Source: Candidatus Eisenbacteria bacterium (GTDB lineage Bacteria; Eisenbacteria; RBG-16-71-46; CAIMUX01; JAHJDP01). From it: a stretch of 64,000 bases of DNA. Location: NCBI GenBank assembly GCA_018831195.1, contig JAHJDP010000032.1:95094-159093 (forward strand), given 5' to 3'. Below, piece after piece: positions 51,391-60,164 of this stretch. The position numbers and the translations under genes are program-made. Each line of letters opens with the position of its first letter. Position 1 is the stretch's first letter. The notes under the pieces are model-generated. The model was not told the DNA's origin. It worked only from the letters and a program-made list of their open reading frames with translations, and did not search any database.

Positions 51391-51897
51391 TTAGCGATCT
51401 GCCAGACCGGGAGGCACCGGCAAATCCTCACCGCCAAAGGCGTGGGGCAATAATGCCTGCACCCTAACCTGCATGGGAGGCTGATCGCCGACTTGAAGCC
51501 AGAGAACGGCGGCCGGCGCCAGCTCGATCAGAACCTGCCGACAAGCGCCACAGGGCCAAGGCGATGATGAGCCTGCCTTCGTCCATATCACGATAGCAGC
51601 CGGTGAGACCTTTTCAATGACGGCCGCCGAGAGAGCGACCTGTTCCGCGCAAACACTGAGACCGGGTCGCTCCGCGAACTCAACCGATGAACCCTCCGCT
51701 GTCCGTCCTGATCCATCCAGGACAACAGCGCCGCGGGGTTGCCGTGTGACGGGGGTCAAATCGATCGCCGCCAAAGAGCGGGCGCGGCCGAGCGCCTCCA
51801 TCACCTCTTTTGGGGGAGGGGATTCCATCGTGCCACCGGCGCCCGGAAGGCCGGATCTAGCCGGTTTCTTCCCGGGTCGCTTCAGGGGTTGCTTCAA
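51391..51897 (-). CDS. Divergent cytidine deaminase
   Basis: 168 residues from TTG 51897, which is preceded by GGGAGGAGG at an ideal spacing inside the end of dus; ATG 51828 is an alternative that removes a basic 23-residue leader. The zinc and catalytic motif SVCAEQVALSAAV (Cys83, Glu85) and the PWPCGACRQVLIEL motif (Cys116, Cys119) are intact. The substrate-binding N-terminal FxVGAAL and NVENASYG blocks of normal Cdd proteins are not recognisable (QPRGAVVLDGSGRTAEGSSV). Deamination of cytidine or a relative would feed ribose or deoxyribose phosphate to the neighbouring RpiB and DeoC. Confidence 0.8.
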   Translation of the reverse strand: MKQPLKRPGKKPARSGLPGAGGTMESPPPKEVMEALGRARSLAAIDLTPVTRQPRGAVVLDGSGRTAEGSSVEFAERPGLSVCAEQVALSAAVIEKVSPAAIVIWTKAGSSSPWPCGACRQVLIELAPAAVLWLQVGDQPPMQVRVQALLPHAFGGEDLPVPPGLADR

Positions 51898-52882
51898 AAC
51901 GAGCCTCCTCCCACTTTCTCAGAGAATCGGCGTAAGATGTTAAACAGGCTTCGACTCCCGCGACGGTGACCTCCTCCATCAGCGCCGTCCGGAGTCTTGC
52001 CACCAGGGGGTATCCCTTGAGATAACCCGAATAGAATTTCCGGAAGGTTATGACGGCCCTGGTCTCTTCGCTTTCCTGAATCTTATCCTCGAGCTGTTCC
52101 AGGATAACCCTTTTCCTATCCTCAAAGCGGGGCTCGCCGGGATCTTCACCCGTTTCCAGAAAGATACGGCAGCGGCGGAAGAGCCATGGATTCCCGATAG
52201 CGGCCCGGCCGATCATGATAGCGTCGCAACCGGTCTCGTTCAACATCCGCCATGCATCGTGGGGTCCCTTAATATCACCATTGCCGATGATGGGGATCGA
52301 GACGCACTCTTTGGCCCTTCGAATCCATTCCCAATCGGCCTCTCCTTTATAACCTTGATGACGGGTCCGGGCATGAATCGTCAAGGCGGATGCCCCCGCC
52401 TCCTCCACTCGCTGGGCTACCTCTTCGATGCAGATCGACGAGGCATCCCACCCCAAGCGGGTTTTGACGGTAACGGGTCCATCAATCGCCTCGACCACCG
52501 CCGCCGTCAACCGACCCATAAGGGCCGGATCTTTGAGGAACCCTGCTCCTTCGCCCCGGCGGACGAGCTTTTTTACGGGACAGCCGAAATTGATATCCAC
52601 AAAATCGGCGCCGGCCGCCTCTGCAATATGGGCCGCCTCCACCATGGCTTCGGGGCGCGACCCGACGATTTGAATGCCGACCGGGTGTTCCTCCGGAGAA
52701 AGGATCGTTTTTTTTCGGCTCCTCGCCGCTTCGCGGATGAGTCCCTCGGCGCTTATAAATTCGGTTACAACGACATCGGCGCCGTGTCGCCGGCAGATGA
52801 GCCGGAAAGGCCGGTCGGTGACATCTTCCATTGGCGCAAGGAAGAGGGGCGTTTTACAGAGTTGGACAGGTCCAATATTCAT
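51857..52882 (-). CDS. tRNA-dihydrouridine synthase
   Basis: 341 residues. FMN-dependent reduction of tRNA uridines. LAPMEDVTDRPFRLICRRHG, FVDINFGCPVKKLVRRGEGA with the catalytic Cys, TVKTRLGWD, ALTIHARTRHQGYKG and PIIGNGDIKGPHDAWRML are the diagnostic Dus blocks. DusB or DusA class is not decided here. It is 16 bases after the M1 aminopeptidase and overlaps the deaminase frame by about 40 bases, so the genes form one transcript. Confidence 0.95.
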   Translation of the reverse strand: MNIGPVQLCKTPLFLAPMEDVTDRPFRLICRRHGADVVVTEFISAEGLIREAARSRKKTILSPEEHPVGIQIVGSRPEAMVEAAHIAEAAGADFVDINFGCPVKKLVRRGEGAGFLKDPALMGRLTAAVVEAIDGPVTVKTRLGWDASSICIEEVAQRVEEAGASALTIHARTRHQGYKGEADWEWIRRAKECVSIPIIGNGDIKGPHDAWRMLNETGCDAIMIGRAAIGNPWLFRRCRIFLETGEDPGEPRFEDRKRVILEQLEDKIQESEETRAVITFRKFYSGYLKGYPLVARLRTALMEEVTVAGVEACLTSYADSLRKWEEARFEATPEATREETG

Positions 52883-52898
52883 TTTGAAGGTGAGCCGC

Positions 52899-54983
52899 CT
52901 ATTCCAGGAGGATGATCTTTTGAGCCGATGTCCGGCCTGATTGCCGGAGACGCAGCCAATAGAGCCCGGCCGCCGGAGAACGCGTCCCCAGACCGCCGCT
53001 CCATTCCATCAGCTGCCATCCGGCCGGATGTTCTTTGGAAACGATCGATCCGACGCGCCGTCCCATGACATCGATGAGATCAATCTCCGCAACGCCCGAT
53101 TGCGGCAGAAAGTAGCGCAGAGTGATCGCGTGGCCGACCGAGGAGGGCTGCGGGAAAGGGTTTTCGAGTCGAAGCTGGCCGGTCATCGGCAGAATTTCCT
53201 CGTCGGCAAGGATCCAACCATAGGGATCCAGGATCAGATTCTCCGGTTTGAATTCGGCCTCCAGGGAGATATCCTGCCACCGCCCTTCCAGCCAAACTTC
53301 CCGGGCGGTCGAATCGGTCCCGGCAGTGAGGAGGATATCGAGCGGCAATCGGTACAAAGCCTGGGTTTGGTTCTGTTCCAAATGGAGATGAATCGACCAT
53401 CGTCCATCATCAAGCTCACGGGTCGTCCAATCATAGGCGATCAACGGCCGCCCCTCTTCATAGAGCCAAGGATCGAAGAACCAGCTCAGGCTTTCACCGT
53501 ACGTTTCCTCGATGGTTCGAACCAGCTCGGCGGTTCCGGCCAGATCGTACTTATACAATTTGTAGTGGTTTGCCAGCGCGGAGAAGAAGAGGTCATCCCC
53601 CAAAATCCGGCGAAGCATGTGAAAAACCCAGGCTCCTTTGCGGTAGATGGTTGAACTATAATAGGAACCTTCTTTCGGTGCGCCGACGGCGCCGCTGAAG
53701 TGATTCAGAGCGCGGGCTTCCATCGCCTCTTTTAGGACGCGGGCCGCTTCTTTCTCGGCGCCTTCCCCCAAGCGCAACAAGACGCGTTTCTCCAGATAGA
53801 GGGCTTCACAATAGGTCGCCAAACCCTCCTTCGTCCACATGTCCTCCCAGTGAGTCAGGGTGACGGCATCGCCGAACCATTGGTGCGACAATTCATGGGC
53901 GACAAAATGATCATAGACGTTTCGCCCGTTGATGAAGCCGGAGCCATAACTGGTCATCGTCTGGTGTTCTTCGGCGCCCGTGATCCAGTGAAATTCCGCC
54001 ATGCCGTATCCCTCGGCCGAATTGGGGCGGTGAAAGGGATAAGGTCCGAAGAGGGTCTCCAGAACCGTCATCGCTTCGCCGGTTATGGCCCAATCGGCGC
54101 GGGCGTCGGCTTCATCTTCGGGATAGGCATAGTAGGTCAGAGGGATCGTATCGCCCATCGCGGTGACGTGCGTTGTATCCCAGGTCACATAATTGGTGGC
54201 GGCGATCGAAACGAGATAGGTGGACATCGGGTAACGGCAATTCCAATTGGATGTGGTCCGCTGATCCACTCCGGCGATCGTGCTGATCCGTTCGCCGTTG
54301 GAGACGCCGACATATCCCTCGGGGACGGTCAGATGGACCGAGACGAGAGCCTTGTCTGTGAGAAGGTCCTTGCAGGCCCACCAGCCATGGGCGTCCTCCG
54401 GCTCGCTCAGGGTTGCGGCAATCGGAAATTTATAAGCATCGCGTCCATGGGATCCAAAAATCTTGTGTGCGAAGGAGGACGAGGGCCTGCCTTCGCATGA
54501 GAGTCCCAGCGTCAGTGTATCCTGACCCGCCACCATCTCCGGCAGGGACAAAACGACCTGTTGATTTTCATGTGAAAAGGGGAGGTCCACCGGCGTGCCG
54601 AGCGAGTCCAACCAAGCGGCGCTGACCACCATCGCCGTCTTAAGATCAACAACCACCTCATCAAGAGCGCGAAGGCTGACAATCCGCATGATAGTCTCGG
54701 CCGTCAAAGTCGAATCCTCAAAATGGGGCTCGAAGGACAGCTCATATTCGAGGACATCATATTCCAGCCGGGGATCATTATAGAGATCCTGGGGAAAGAT
54801 CTCGGGCGAAAGATACGGGCCGCGAAATTCCAAGGGGGAATCCTCTTTGGACGAGATGACGGCCGGATCTTCAGGCGGGGGCGCGGTGGAAGCGGAGAGG
54901 GCATTGAAGCCCACGACGGTGAAGCAGCACCCTACGAGCCAGGGAACCCCCAGGATCGTGATGAATCGACGGTCAGCCTTCAT
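52899..54983 (-). CDS. Secreted M1-family aminopeptidase with C-terminal sorting-like domain
   Basis: About 694 residues from ATG 54983, which follows GTGGAGGG at a good distance; the frame extends to 55058. The signal peptide is FITILGVPWLVGCCFTVVGF. The gluzincin site HELSHQWFGDAVTLTHWEDM, with the third zinc ligand in KEGLATYCE, lies near residue 360, and the M1 N-terminal beta domain precedes it. The last 80 residues are a FlgD-like domain (FPQPSSVGHAITLRYFLPQS; LIDVMGRRVGSIVSKE; GLYWLRLRQSG). It is therefore a secreted, surface-bound peptidase. It heads the run containing dus, the deaminase, rpiB2 and deoC. Confidence 0.92.
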   Translation of the reverse strand: MKADRRFITILGVPWLVGCCFTVVGFNALSASTAPPPEDPAVISSKEDSPLEFRGPYLSPEIFPQDLYNDPRLEYDVLEYELSFEPHFEDSTLTAETIMRIVSLRALDEVVVDLKTAMVVSAAWLDSLGTPVDLPFSHENQQVVLSLPEMVAGQDTLTLGLSCEGRPSSSFAHKIFGSHGRDAYKFPIAATLSEPEDAHGWWACKDLLTDKALVSVHLTVPEGYVGVSNGERISTIAGVDQRTTSNWNCRYPMSTYLVSIAATNYVTWDTTHVTAMGDTIPLTYYAYPEDEADARADWAITGEAMTVLETLFGPYPFHRPNSAEGYGMAEFHWITGAEEHQTMTSYGSGFINGRNVYDHFVAHELSHQWFGDAVTLTHWEDMWTKEGLATYCEALYLEKRVLLRLGEGAEKEAARVLKEAMEARALNHFSGAVGAPKEGSYYSSTIYRKGAWVFHMLRRILGDDLFFSALANHYKLYKYDLAGTAELVRTIEETYGESLSWFFDPWLYEEGRPLIAYDWTTRELDDGRWSIHLHLEQNQTQALYRLPLDILLTAGTDSTAREVWLEGRWQDISLEAEFKPENLILDPYGWILADEEILPMTGQLRLENPFPQPSSVGHAITLRYFLPQSGVAEIDLIDVMGRRVGSIVSKEHPAGWQLMEWSGGLGTRSPAAGLYWLRLRQSGRTSAQKIILLE

Positions 54984-55132
54984 CTCTTTTCCCTCCACGC
55001 TCATTTTCAGTATCCCCTCGGAATCCCATCTTCCCATCCGTCGGAACAAGGTCATCATACCATCCCTCGTCAGAACATCCCACAGCGCAGACGAATCCCG
55101 GCCGCACCATCAGAAGGGCGATCGGGACTCTC

Positions 55133-56290
55133 TCAGTCGATCGGTCGCTCAAGCTTCTGCCCGATGTCTTTATAGGGGCGCTTCAGATCCTTCCGATACT
55201 CGGATGCGATCTTTAAAATCTGTCTCACTTCACCGGCCGGCAAGGATCCCCGCACGGGTAATCCGGCCGCTTCACCAGCAATGGCGGTGAGTAGGGTTAC
55301 CAATCCCCGGAGATCCTCGAGATGCACCATTTCGGGGGCGAGCCTGGTCCGGCTCATATTATGGTAATGTCGCAGGGGTAGGGCGAAGGCGCCGGTTCGG
55401 GCGCCGAGCAAACCGAAGGCCGTGGCCTCGCACGCCCCGCCATCCATGAGGCACCGCTGGAACTTGAAGCGGCGGTCTGAGGCAGAGAGAGATTCGGCGG
55501 TTTTGTGCAAAAAATGGGCGACACCGGGATCGTAAAGGGTCATCCGGTCGCCGACCCGGAGAACCGGTCCCCGGCCCTGTAAGGCCCGTGGAAGTTCCTT
55601 GCTGGTCTCCATAACTATGATGAGAGCTTCCCGCGGCAGAAGGTCGCTGAGGGCGAGAGTGGTGGCGCCGGCGAAGCCGACTTCTTCCGCCCGGGTGAAG
55701 ATCGCGCGGACAGGCGCCCGCCGCTTCAGTTTGGCGATAGCATCCATGGCGAGGGTGATCGCGACGCAACCCATGAGGTCGTCCGCCGCGCGGGCGAAAA
55801 GATGATTCCCAACCCGCCGGAAGGAGGGAAGATCCCAACAGCCGATTTCACCCGCATGCACCGCTTCATCGAAGAGAACCCTGATCGAGGCGACACGGCC
55901 TCTTTCATTCAAGCTCTTCGAAGTTATCCGTCCTCGGATGCTCTTGACTTTCCGCCCCGCCGACCAGCGTTCGATCCTGACGATAGCCCCGTCGAAATAA
56001 TCGGGGAGAACACCGCCGAACCACCGGCACCGGGCCCGGCGGCCGCGAACGGATTCCACAACAAAACCCGGATGATCCATATGCGCCGTCAAGATGAGGG
56101 TTCTCCCTTTGGTGCGGCCCGGAGCGGGTCCCACATGCAGATTCCCCCACTCATCAATCCGGCGGGGGAGTCCGATCTCTGCAGCCCAGGCCAGCAGGAC
56201 TTGAGCCACACCCTCTTCATAAAAGGAGGTGGTGGGGGGCGAACAGATGCGCCGCGCCCTCTCAATAATGTTGGATGTCGTACAGATCAT
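55133..56290 (-). CDS. M42-like (M20/M42) metallo-aminopeptidase
   Basis: 385 residues, slightly longer than usual for M42. ILTAHMDHPGF holds His70 and Asp72, ARAADDLMGC holds the bridging Asp (170-171), and FTRAEEVGFAGATTLAL the catalytic Glu pair (202-203). A later IVMETSKE is at the position of the second-metal acidic ligand, and RHYHNMS supplies the final His. Such cytosolic enzymes trim peptides. Starts at ATG 56290; it is divergent from the SirB1-like gene and downstream of nothing on its strand. Confidence 0.85.
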   Translation of the reverse strand: MICTTSNIIERARRICSPPTTSFYEEGVAQVLLAWAAEIGLPRRIDEWGNLHVGPAPGRTKGRTLILTAHMDHPGFVVESVRGRRARCRWFGGVLPDYFDGAIVRIERWSAGRKVKSIRGRITSKSLNERGRVASIRVLFDEAVHAGEIGCWDLPSFRRVGNHLFARAADDLMGCVAITLAMDAIAKLKRRAPVRAIFTRAEEVGFAGATTLALSDLLPREALIIVMETSKELPRALQGRGPVLRVGDRMTLYDPGVAHFLHKTAESLSASDRRFKFQRCLMDGGACEATAFGLLGARTGAFALPLRHYHNMSRTRLAPEMVHLEDLRGLVTLLTAIAGEAAGLPVRGSLPAGEVRQILKIASEYRKDLKRPYKDIGQKLERPID

Positions 56291-56487
56291 CAGACGGCCT
56301 CACTTTTGTTGTTCGCATTGCTTACGGGCGCCGCGCCTCATCTTCTATCCTGTGTGACGGCGCCACGTTCCCACTTCAGCGGGAACCGTTAATTTTGTAC
56401 ACCGTATAAAACCTCGAGTCCACCTTTCTGAAGCGGTGTAACTTCCTGAGTTTCAAAGTGACAGAGGATTTGGAGCATATGTTGGAG

Positions 56488-56520
56488 TTGAGTTGTAATG
56501 CATAGATTTGGTATCATTAC
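56488..56520 (+). promoter_or_regulatory. Candidate promoter with a dyad for the SirB1-like gene
   Basis: TTGAGT at 56488-56493, an 18-base spacer and TATCAT at 56512-56517. The spacer and -10 are framed by an inverted repeat, GTAATG (56495-56500) and CATTAC (56515-56520), which may be a regulator site. It is 50 bases before ATG 56567. In the rest of the 276-base gap (56291-56566) I see no other clear element. Confidence 0.5.
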
Positions 56521-56566
56521 AGTGTAGGTGGAAGAAGTCTCATCAAAGATAGGGTAAGGCGAAGAT

Positions 56567-57415
56567 ATGAATAAAGAGCTCGTGGCACTCATCTCTCTCC
56601 TCGGAGATGACGATCCCAAAATCCTAAGCATGGTGTGGGGACACCTGCTGAAGGTGAGTGACAGCGCTTTGCCTTTGCTAGAGGCGGCTTCAGAAGATCC
56701 TGATCCGAAGATCCGGATCAGAGCCCGGTATGCCGTGGCGAGGATCCGTCTCGATTTGCTCGAACAGCAATTCCAAAAACTGGCATCACAGGATGATGCC
56801 GTCTTTAATTTTGAAGAGGCCCTCTGTGTGATGGCTCGGATCGAGTATCCCCGTGTCCGCCCGTCGCAGATCAAACGCAAACTCGATCTTATCGCCGAGG
56901 CGATTCAACCGGCCTTGGCGGAAGCACAGAGTCCCCGCGAGGAGATCCTCGCCGTCAATACGCATCTTTTTGATAAACTTAATTTCACGGGGAACACGAG
57001 CGACTATTACGATCCGGACAATAATTTTATCAATATGGTTCTTAAGAGGCGGACCGGGATTCCGATCTCTCTTTCCGCCTTGTACGTTCTCATCGGGGAA
57101 CGTCTAGGACTGCCTATCAGGGGTGTCGGCCTCCCGGGTCACTTCCTCGCTAAATATGACACACCCCAGATGGAGATTTATCTCGATCCATTCAACCGGG
57201 GGCGTTTGCTCACGAAAAGGGATTGTGCGCAGATATTGTCAAAGGCGGGGTATTACTTTAAAGAGGATTATATCTCCGTCGCTTCATCCCGGGATATTAT
57301 CATCCGGATGCTGCGCAACCTCGTCATCAGTTATTCCAAGCGGCAGGAGAAGACACGCATCCGGCGCCTCACCCAATATATGGAGATTCTCCAGAGCCGG
57401 GAGAAGACCCGCTGA
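56567..57415 (+). CDS. SirB1-like protein with transglutaminase-like fold
   Basis: 282 residues. An N-terminal helical, HEAT-like region (about 1-70) is followed by SirB1/YchA-type features: FDKLNFTGNTSDYYDPDNNF, INMVLKRRTGIPISLSALYV, GVGLPGHFLAKYD and IYLDPFNRGRLLT. The family is related to transglutaminase-like proteins but usually lacks the catalytic Cys, and none is obvious at the equivalent place here. The role is unknown; it is widespread. AGGCGAAG precedes the ATG. It converges on the saccharopine-dehydrogenase-like gene with a 16-base gap. Confidence 0.85.
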   Translation: MNKELVALISLLGDDDPKILSMVWGHLLKVSDSALPLLEAASEDPDPKIRIRARYAVARIRLDLLEQQFQKLASQDDAVFNFEEALCVMARIEYPRVRPSQIKRKLDLIAEAIQPALAEAQSPREEILAVNTHLFDKLNFTGNTSDYYDPDNNFINMVLKRRTGIPISLSALYVLIGERLGLPIRGVGLPGHFLAKYDTPQMEIYLDPFNRGRLLTKRDCAQILSKAGYYFKEDYISVASSRDIIIRMLRNLVISYSKRQEKTRIRRLTQYMEILQSREKTR

Positions 57416-57431
57416 TCCGCCCGTTTGCGAT

Positions 57432-58604
57432 TTAGCGCTCCAAAACCCGCTCTTTCAGATCGAGCCCCCGCTTCCTGAGTTCCGCCAGCATCCGCACGGC
57501 ATCCACATCAATTTCCTGTTTTAGAACCCCGGGTCCCGGGATAACGCCGCTTCCCAGCATGAGGGCTTCCACCGTTACCGGGAAAGCGGTGCATCGTTGC
57601 ATCGATGTCAAACCGGAGGCGGCGTCATAAAGATCGTGGAGTTCAAACACGCGGGTCCGTGCCGGTTCGCCCTTGATCCCGCCCCGGCGTGAGCCTACCC
57701 GAAGCAGGATCCTGTCGGGAACGGGCGTCCCGCCGATCTTTTCAGTCAATAAGCGGGCCATCACATCCCGAAGCGGGATTTCGGAAGGCTCACCGCCGGC
57801 CGGCGGGGCGATCGAAAGCGATCTGTCATCCAGCAATCCCAAGTCACGGAGCAGGCGAAGCTGAGCGAAGTGCCCTTTGTAGCGGATTGTCTTGTAGGTC
57901 AAATCTTGGATCCGGCCTTCGAATGTAAAAGGAAGGGTGGAAGTGGCGCCGCTGGTGAGAGCCGCTTCCAACTCTTCCAGACCATCGAATGTTATAGACT
58001 CTTCTTCTTCCAATGCCGGCCGGCGCGTGATCCGGCCGTTCCGGAGCATGATGGAATCGCCGGAATACTCATTTAACAATCCATAGGGCGAGAAGGTGAT
58101 CCGATATCCGAGCGGGGGGAAGGGTTCTTGAGGGAGGCCGCCCACCCGCATCCAGACCTCGGCGGCCCTTTCCTCCCGAATCAAGAATCCGGCAAGAACG
58201 CCGACCAGACCGGGGGCAAGCCCCCCGTCGGGCAGGATAGAGACGCCGGCGCTGCGAGCCTCGGCGTCCAGGGCGTGCTGGGCCATCACCACATCGGTGT
58301 TGCCGCCCATATCCACCAGATGAGAACCACCCTCGATGGCCGCACGCGTCAATCCCTCGTTGTAAAAATAGGGAACGGCACTGACGGCGACATCATAGTC
58401 CTTCAAGAAGGCGGTGCAGGCGGCGGGATTGGAGATGTCAATGATGGCGGCCTTGATATCGCGGGTCCACGCAAGCGATCTGAGGGCCGCCACAGCCTCC
58501 GCCGACTTATCGGCGACGCCGAGATGCGTGATGTTTTGTTGCCGCGCAAAGTCCCACAAACAGGCTGTCCCTTGAAAACCGGCCCCCACGACACAGACCT
58601 TCAT
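57432..58604 (-). CDS. Saccharopine-dehydrogenase-like protein
   Basis: 390 residues from ATG 58604, preceded by GGGGTG. The Rossmann loop MKVCVVGAGFQGTAC is at the N terminus, then DYDVAVSAVPYFYN and GSHLVDMGGNTDVV. The middle GLAPGLVGVLAGFLI and FSPYGLLNEYSGDSIMLRNG are typical of saccharopine dehydrogenase / carboxynorspermidine-type enzymes. The substrate is not determined. It diverges from the tryptophanase gene. A role in amino-acid breakdown is inference from that neighbour. Confidence 0.82.
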   Translation of the reverse strand: MKVCVVGAGFQGTACLWDFARQQNITHLGVADKSAEAVAALRSLAWTRDIKAAIIDISNPAACTAFLKDYDVAVSAVPYFYNEGLTRAAIEGGSHLVDMGGNTDVVMAQHALDAEARSAGVSILPDGGLAPGLVGVLAGFLIREERAAEVWMRVGGLPQEPFPPLGYRITFSPYGLLNEYSGDSIMLRNGRITRRPALEEEESITFDGLEELEAALTSGATSTLPFTFEGRIQDLTYKTIRYKGHFAQLRLLRDLGLLDDRSLSIAPPAGGEPSEIPLRDVMARLLTEKIGGTPVPDRILLRVGSRRGGIKGEPARTRVFELHDLYDAASGLTSMQRCTAFPVTVEALMLGSGVIPGPGVLKQEIDVDAVRMLAELRKRGLDLKERVLER

Positions 58605-58727
58605 GATCACCCCTTTTCTTTATCAACCTGCTTTATGATCCAGCCCGTCATTGGACCGCGCCCCTTGTCGGCTCCGACCGGAAAGCCCAAAGGTAGGCCC
58701 ATGAAGACCTGATGGCAAGATGTCGCG

Positions 58728-58757
58728 TTGGACCCTTCCCGCGCGCTCTGTTAGCAT
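58728..58757 (+). promoter_or_regulatory. Candidate promoter for the tryptophanase operon
   Basis: TTGGAC at 58728-58733, 18 bases and TAGCAT at 58752-58757. No TnaC-like leader peptide with Trp is visible before the gene, so the E. coli tnaC control is not supported. The rest of the 183-base divergent gap has no other clear element. Confidence 0.4.
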
Positions 58758-58793
58758 GACGCCGGGATGGGACGTTTTTTGAGGAGGAAAGGC

Positions 58794-60164
58794 ATGAAGA
58801 CGATTATTGAACCCTTCAAGATCAAATCAGTGGAGCCGATCCGGATGACAACTCGCGAAGAGCGGGAAAGGATCCTGCGCGAGGCGGGCTATAATCTCTT
58901 TCAGGTGAGGGCGGATGATGTATTAATCGATCTCCTCACCGACAGCGGCACCAACAGCATGTCGGCGGAGCAGTGGGCCGCCATCATGCGCGGGGACGAA
59001 TCCTACGCCGGGAGCCGTTCCTTCTTCGAATTCGAAGAGGTTGTTCGTTCCATTACCGGATTTAAGCATATTATCCCCACCCATCAAGGCCGGGCCGCCG
59101 AGAAGATCATCTTCACCGTTTTACACCGCGAGGGCGCCGTTTATTTGGGGAATACACATTTTGACACGACGCGCGCCAATATCGAGTTTACAGGGGCTAC
59201 CGCCAAGGATCTGCCGATCCCCGAGGCTTTGGTGCCGTCAGTGCGGCATCCCTTCAAAGGGAATATCGATCTCAAGCGATTGGAAGAGGAACTCAAGGCG
59301 GCCGGCGGCCATGTGCGGGCGGTCATCATGACCGTCACAAATAACTCAGGCGGCGGGCAGCCGGTCTCGATGACGAATTTAAAAGAAGCCCGGCGACTGG
59401 CGCACGCGCATGATGCGATCTTCCTTCTCGATTCCTGCCGGTTCGCCGAGAACGCCTACTTTATCAAACACCGCGAAGAGGGATATGCATTAAAATCGAT
59501 TAAGGAAATCGCGCAGGAAATGTTCTCTCTCGCCGACGTTTCCACGATGAGCGCCAAGAAAGACGGATTGGCGAATATCGGAGGCTTCCTCGGACTCCAT
59601 GATGATCAATTCGCGCAAGAAGCGCGGAATCTTCTTATACTGACCGAGGGTTTCCCGACTTATGGCGGTTTAGCGGGACGAGACCTGTCGGCCATCGCGC
59701 AGGGGTTGCGCGAGGTCTTGGATGAGGATTATCTGCGGTACCGGGTACGCTCCGTGGAGTACCTCGGCGATAAATTGGATGCCGCCGGCGTCCCGCTGAT
59801 CCTTCCGACCGGGGGGCACGCCGTTTATCTCGATGCCGGTGCATTCCTCGATCATCTGCCGCGGGATCAATTCCCCGGATGGGTTCTCGCTAATGAACTC
59901 TATTTGGAGGGTGGGGTTCGCGGTGTGGAGATCGGCACCGTCATGTTCGGAAAAACCGATCCTAAGACGGGTGGTCAATCGAAACCACCGATGGAGTTGG
60001 TGCGTCTGGCGATTCCCCGCCGGGTCTATACTCAAAGCCACATCGATTTCCTGACCGAGGTCATCCTCAACGTTTGGGAGCGCCGGCATGAATTCAAGGG
60101 ATTGCGTCTGACCTATGAGGCGCCTTTCCTGAGACACTTTACAGCAAGGTTTGAATCCTTATGA
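58794..60164 (+). CDS. tnaA: Tryptophanase (tyrosine phenol-lyase family)
   Basis: 456 residues from ATG 58794, set by GAGGAGG 7 bases upstream. PLP-dependent beta-elimination. IDLLTDSGTNSMSAEQWAAI, HIIPTHQGRAAE, DSCRFAENAYFIKHREEGY and the PLP lysine in TMSAKKDGLANIGGFLG (Lys256) are intact. Two positions that separate the family favour tryptophanase: Asp124 in HFDTTRANIEF (Asp137 in E. coli TnaA, Thr in tyrosine phenol-lyase) and GVRGVEIGTVMFG (Ile where TPL has the phenol-binding Arg381). Indole production would follow. Overall similarity is to both, so confidence in TnaA versus TPL is moderate. Its stop overlaps the hldE kinase start. Confidence 0.88.
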   Translation: MKTIIEPFKIKSVEPIRMTTREERERILREAGYNLFQVRADDVLIDLLTDSGTNSMSAEQWAAIMRGDESYAGSRSFFEFEEVVRSITGFKHIIPTHQGRAAEKIIFTVLHREGAVYLGNTHFDTTRANIEFTGATAKDLPIPEALVPSVRHPFKGNIDLKRLEEELKAAGGHVRAVIMTVTNNSGGGQPVSMTNLKEARRLAHAHDAIFLLDSCRFAENAYFIKHREEGYALKSIKEIAQEMFSLADVSTMSAKKDGLANIGGFLGLHDDQFAQEARNLLILTEGFPTYGGLAGRDLSAIAQGLREVLDEDYLRYRVRSVEYLGDKLDAAGVPLILPTGGHAVYLDAGAFLDHLPRDQFPGWVLANELYLEGGVRGVEIGTVMFGKTDPKTGGQSKPPMELVRLAIPRRVYTQSHIDFLTEVILNVWERRHEFKGLRLTYEAPFLRHFTARFESL

